From contig NCSJ02000544.1 of assembly GCA_002812745.2 (NCBI GenBank), forward strand, positions 1 to 19,046: 19,046 nt of DNA, written 5' to 3'. Below are positions 17,401-19,046 of the stretch, in pieces; the first letter of the stretch is position 1, and each line of letters begins with the position of its first letter. Under the pieces are notes generated by a model. It was not told where the DNA came from, searched no databases, and was given only the letters and a program-made list of their open reading frames with translations. The DNA is from Scytalidium lignicola (lineage: Eukaryota; Ascomycota; Leotiomycetes). Made by a program: the position numbers and the translations under genes.

Positions 17401-17759
17401 TAAATGAGAAAGTAAAGAAAATAAAAGTTAATAATAAATGAGAAAGTAAAAAAAAGTAAAGAATATAAATAAAGAATAAGAATAAGAGTATAAGTAAATA
17501 AATAAGTAAGTAAGTAAGAATATAAGAAAATNAAAAGTTAATAAATGTATATNAAAAAATTAAATATATAATATATATAAAAATAAGAGTAAATAAATAA
17601 AGAAATAAAAGAGTAAATAAGTAAAGAAGTAAGTNAAAAAGATNAAAAGTTAATAATAAAAAAAGTGAAAATTAATAGTAAATAAAGATAAAGATAAGAA
17701 TAAGAGTTAATAATAAGTAAAAGAGTAAAAGTAAAAAGTTAATAATAAAAAAGTAAAGA
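17401..17759 (+). repeat. Long duplicated unit in the array, copy 1
   Basis: This block is repeated at 18714-19046. Both copies share the unusual stretch with ATAAATAAAGAATAAGAATA, GTAAGTAAGTAAGAATATA and the ATGTATAT / TTAAATAT words in the same order. The copies differ by a few substitutions, an about 20-base gap near 17610-17645, and Ns. Confidence 0.85.
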
Positions 17760-18713
17760 ATAAAGAATAAAGAATAAAGAGTAAAGAAAATAAGAATAAA
17801 AGTAAAAATAAAGAGTAAAGAAAGTAAGAATAAGAATAAGAATAAAGAATAAAGAATAAAAAAGTNAAAAAGAGTAAAAAGAATAAGAGTAAAGAATAAA
17901 GAAAGTAAAAATAAAAAAGAATAATAATAAGTAAAGAGAATAAGAATAAAAGGTAATAATAAATANTAAAAAAAATAAAGGTTAATAATAAGGAAGAAAA
18001 GAAGAAAGTAAAAAAAGTAATAATAATTATAATATATAAATAAATAAGAAGAAAAGAGNAAAAAGGAAAATAAAGTTATAAGTAAAAGTAAAAGTAAAAA
18101 TAAGAGTAAATATAAGTATATATAAGAAAGTAAAAGTTAGTAATATATAAAAAGGTAAAGGTTAATTATATATATATATANTAAAANTNAAGATANATAA
18201 TATATATAAGAGTAAAAGTTAATAANTAAGTAAAAAGATNAAGAATGAATAAAGTATATATAAAAAAAGGTTAATGTTATAAGTAAGAAAGAAAGATGTA
18301 TAATATATATAGTATATATAAAAGTAAAAGTGAATAATAAATAAGAAGATAAAGGTTAATAGTAAATAAGAAAGTAAGAGTTAATAATAAGTAAGAAAGT
18401 NAAAAGGTAATAATAAGTAAAAAGATAAAGGTTAATATATAATAAGAGAATNAAAAGTTAATAATAAATAAGAAAGTAAGTAAGGTAAGGGTTAATAATA
18501 AGTGAAAAAGTNAAAAGTTGATAATAAATAAGAAAATAAAGAAAGTAAGAGTTAATAATAAATGAAAAGATNAAAAATTAGTAATAAGTAAGAAGATAAA
18601 GTTAATAATAAGTNAAAAAGATAAAAGTTAATAATAANTAAGAAAGTAAAGAAGATAAGTAATAAGTAAGAAAGTAAGAGTTAATAATAAATAAANAAAG
18701 TAAAAGTTAATAA

Positions 18714-19046
18714 TAAATGAGAAAGTAAAGAAAATAAAAGTTAATAATAAATGNAAAAAGTAAAAAAANGTAAGAATATAAATAAAGAATAAGAATAAGA
18801 GTATAAGTAAATAAATAAGTAAGTAAGTAAGAATATAAGAAAATAAAAGTTAATAAATGTATATAAAAAAATTAAATATGTAACATATATAAAANATAAG
18901 AGTAAATAAATAAAGAAGTAAATAAAAAGATAAAAGTTAATAATAAATNAAAAGTGAAAATTAATAGTAAATAAAGATAAAGATAAGAATAAGAGTTAAT
19001 AATAAGTAAAAGAGTAAAAGTAAAAGTTAATAATAAAAAGTAAAGA
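18714..19046 (+). repeat. Long duplicated unit in the array, copy 2
   Basis: It matches 17401-17759 at an offset of about 1313 bases and is cut by the window end. It contains the only C of the array (18884), where copy 1 has T. Confidence 0.85.

Larger units (their letters stand above)
17172..19046 (+). repeat. C-free A/G/T low-complexity array
   Basis: Variants of AATAATAAGTAAGAAAGTAA and GTTAATAATAAATGAGAAAG recur with irregular spacing of about 20-40 bases to the end of the window. The plus strand has no C between 17172 and 18883, one C at 18884, then none to the end. G occurs throughout, mostly in AAG/AGT/GAG. TAA occurs in every frame, so the array does not code. It is too irregular for a simple microsatellite and looks like a degenerated purine-biased satellite. 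Many single Ns sit in front of A-runs. Confidence 0.9.

Noticed and set aside
17172..19046. CRISPR-like array
   Set aside because: The motifs recur without fixed-length direct repeats or unique spacers, TAA words dominate, and the context is a fungal repeat block.

Overview
The window looks like a chromosomal piece from a filamentous ascomycete (Pezizomycotina-type). The reasons are the 65-83 bp spliceosomal introns with CTAAC-like branch sites, the pogo/Fot and Tc1 transposases, the Ty1/copia retrotransposon, and long AT-rich blocks whose reading frames are full of TAA/TAG codons where the family has Gln or Trp. That pattern is what repeat-induced point mutation (RIP, C-to-T preferentially at CpA) leaves. 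The species cannot be named from the sequence. No tRNA, rRNA or CRISPR was recognised, and no intact host gene is visible.

Layout, left to right. Positions 1-1862 are AT-rich remains of one LTR-type repeat family, here called X: an inverted pair of about 330 bp LTR-like arms (852-1178 minus, 1506-1841 plus) and a degenerate Cys-rich/coiled-coil ORF on the minus strand (203-575). Next comes the N-terminal part of a Tc1-type transposase (about 1863-2150, minus). A small less-AT island (2280-2900) follows. Positions 2964-5087 are a pogo/Fot DNA transposon with nearly perfect 35-bp TIRs and a TA duplication. Its decayed minus-strand transposase is split by an unmutated 268-bp solo LTR with a perfect 5-bp target duplication. 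Positions 5106-5485 hold a TA-flanked MITE overlapping a larger foldback.

The central, normal-GC island (about 5500-10060) contains the only host-type gene: a class A FAD-dependent aromatic monooxygenase (phenol hydroxylase / TfdB-like), plus strand, 6916-9130. It can be followed through six exons and about 613 codons. It carries two in-frame stop codons and two 1-base frameshifts, so it is a recently broken gene.

Positions 10066-13466 are a 5'-LTR, a half-tRNA-type primer site and a heavily C-to-T mutated copia gag-pol, cut off in the reverse transcriptase. At exactly that point lies a 363-bp long-TIR MITE (13467-13829). On its other side is a different transposon, the C-terminal part of a pogo-like transposase (13832-14748) with its right TIR (to 15002). 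A second MITE (15369-15750), a third X LTR (about 16185-16500) and a second X ORF (16667 to about 17030) follow. The window ends in an A/G/T-only array (17172-19046) that contains a single C and a long internal duplication about 1,313 bp apart.

Taken together this is a nested transposon landscape around one decaying metabolic gene. The genes do not form a functional cluster. The most unusual objects are the C-free array, the MITE at a copia/pogo junction, and the mix of heavily mutated and untouched elements.
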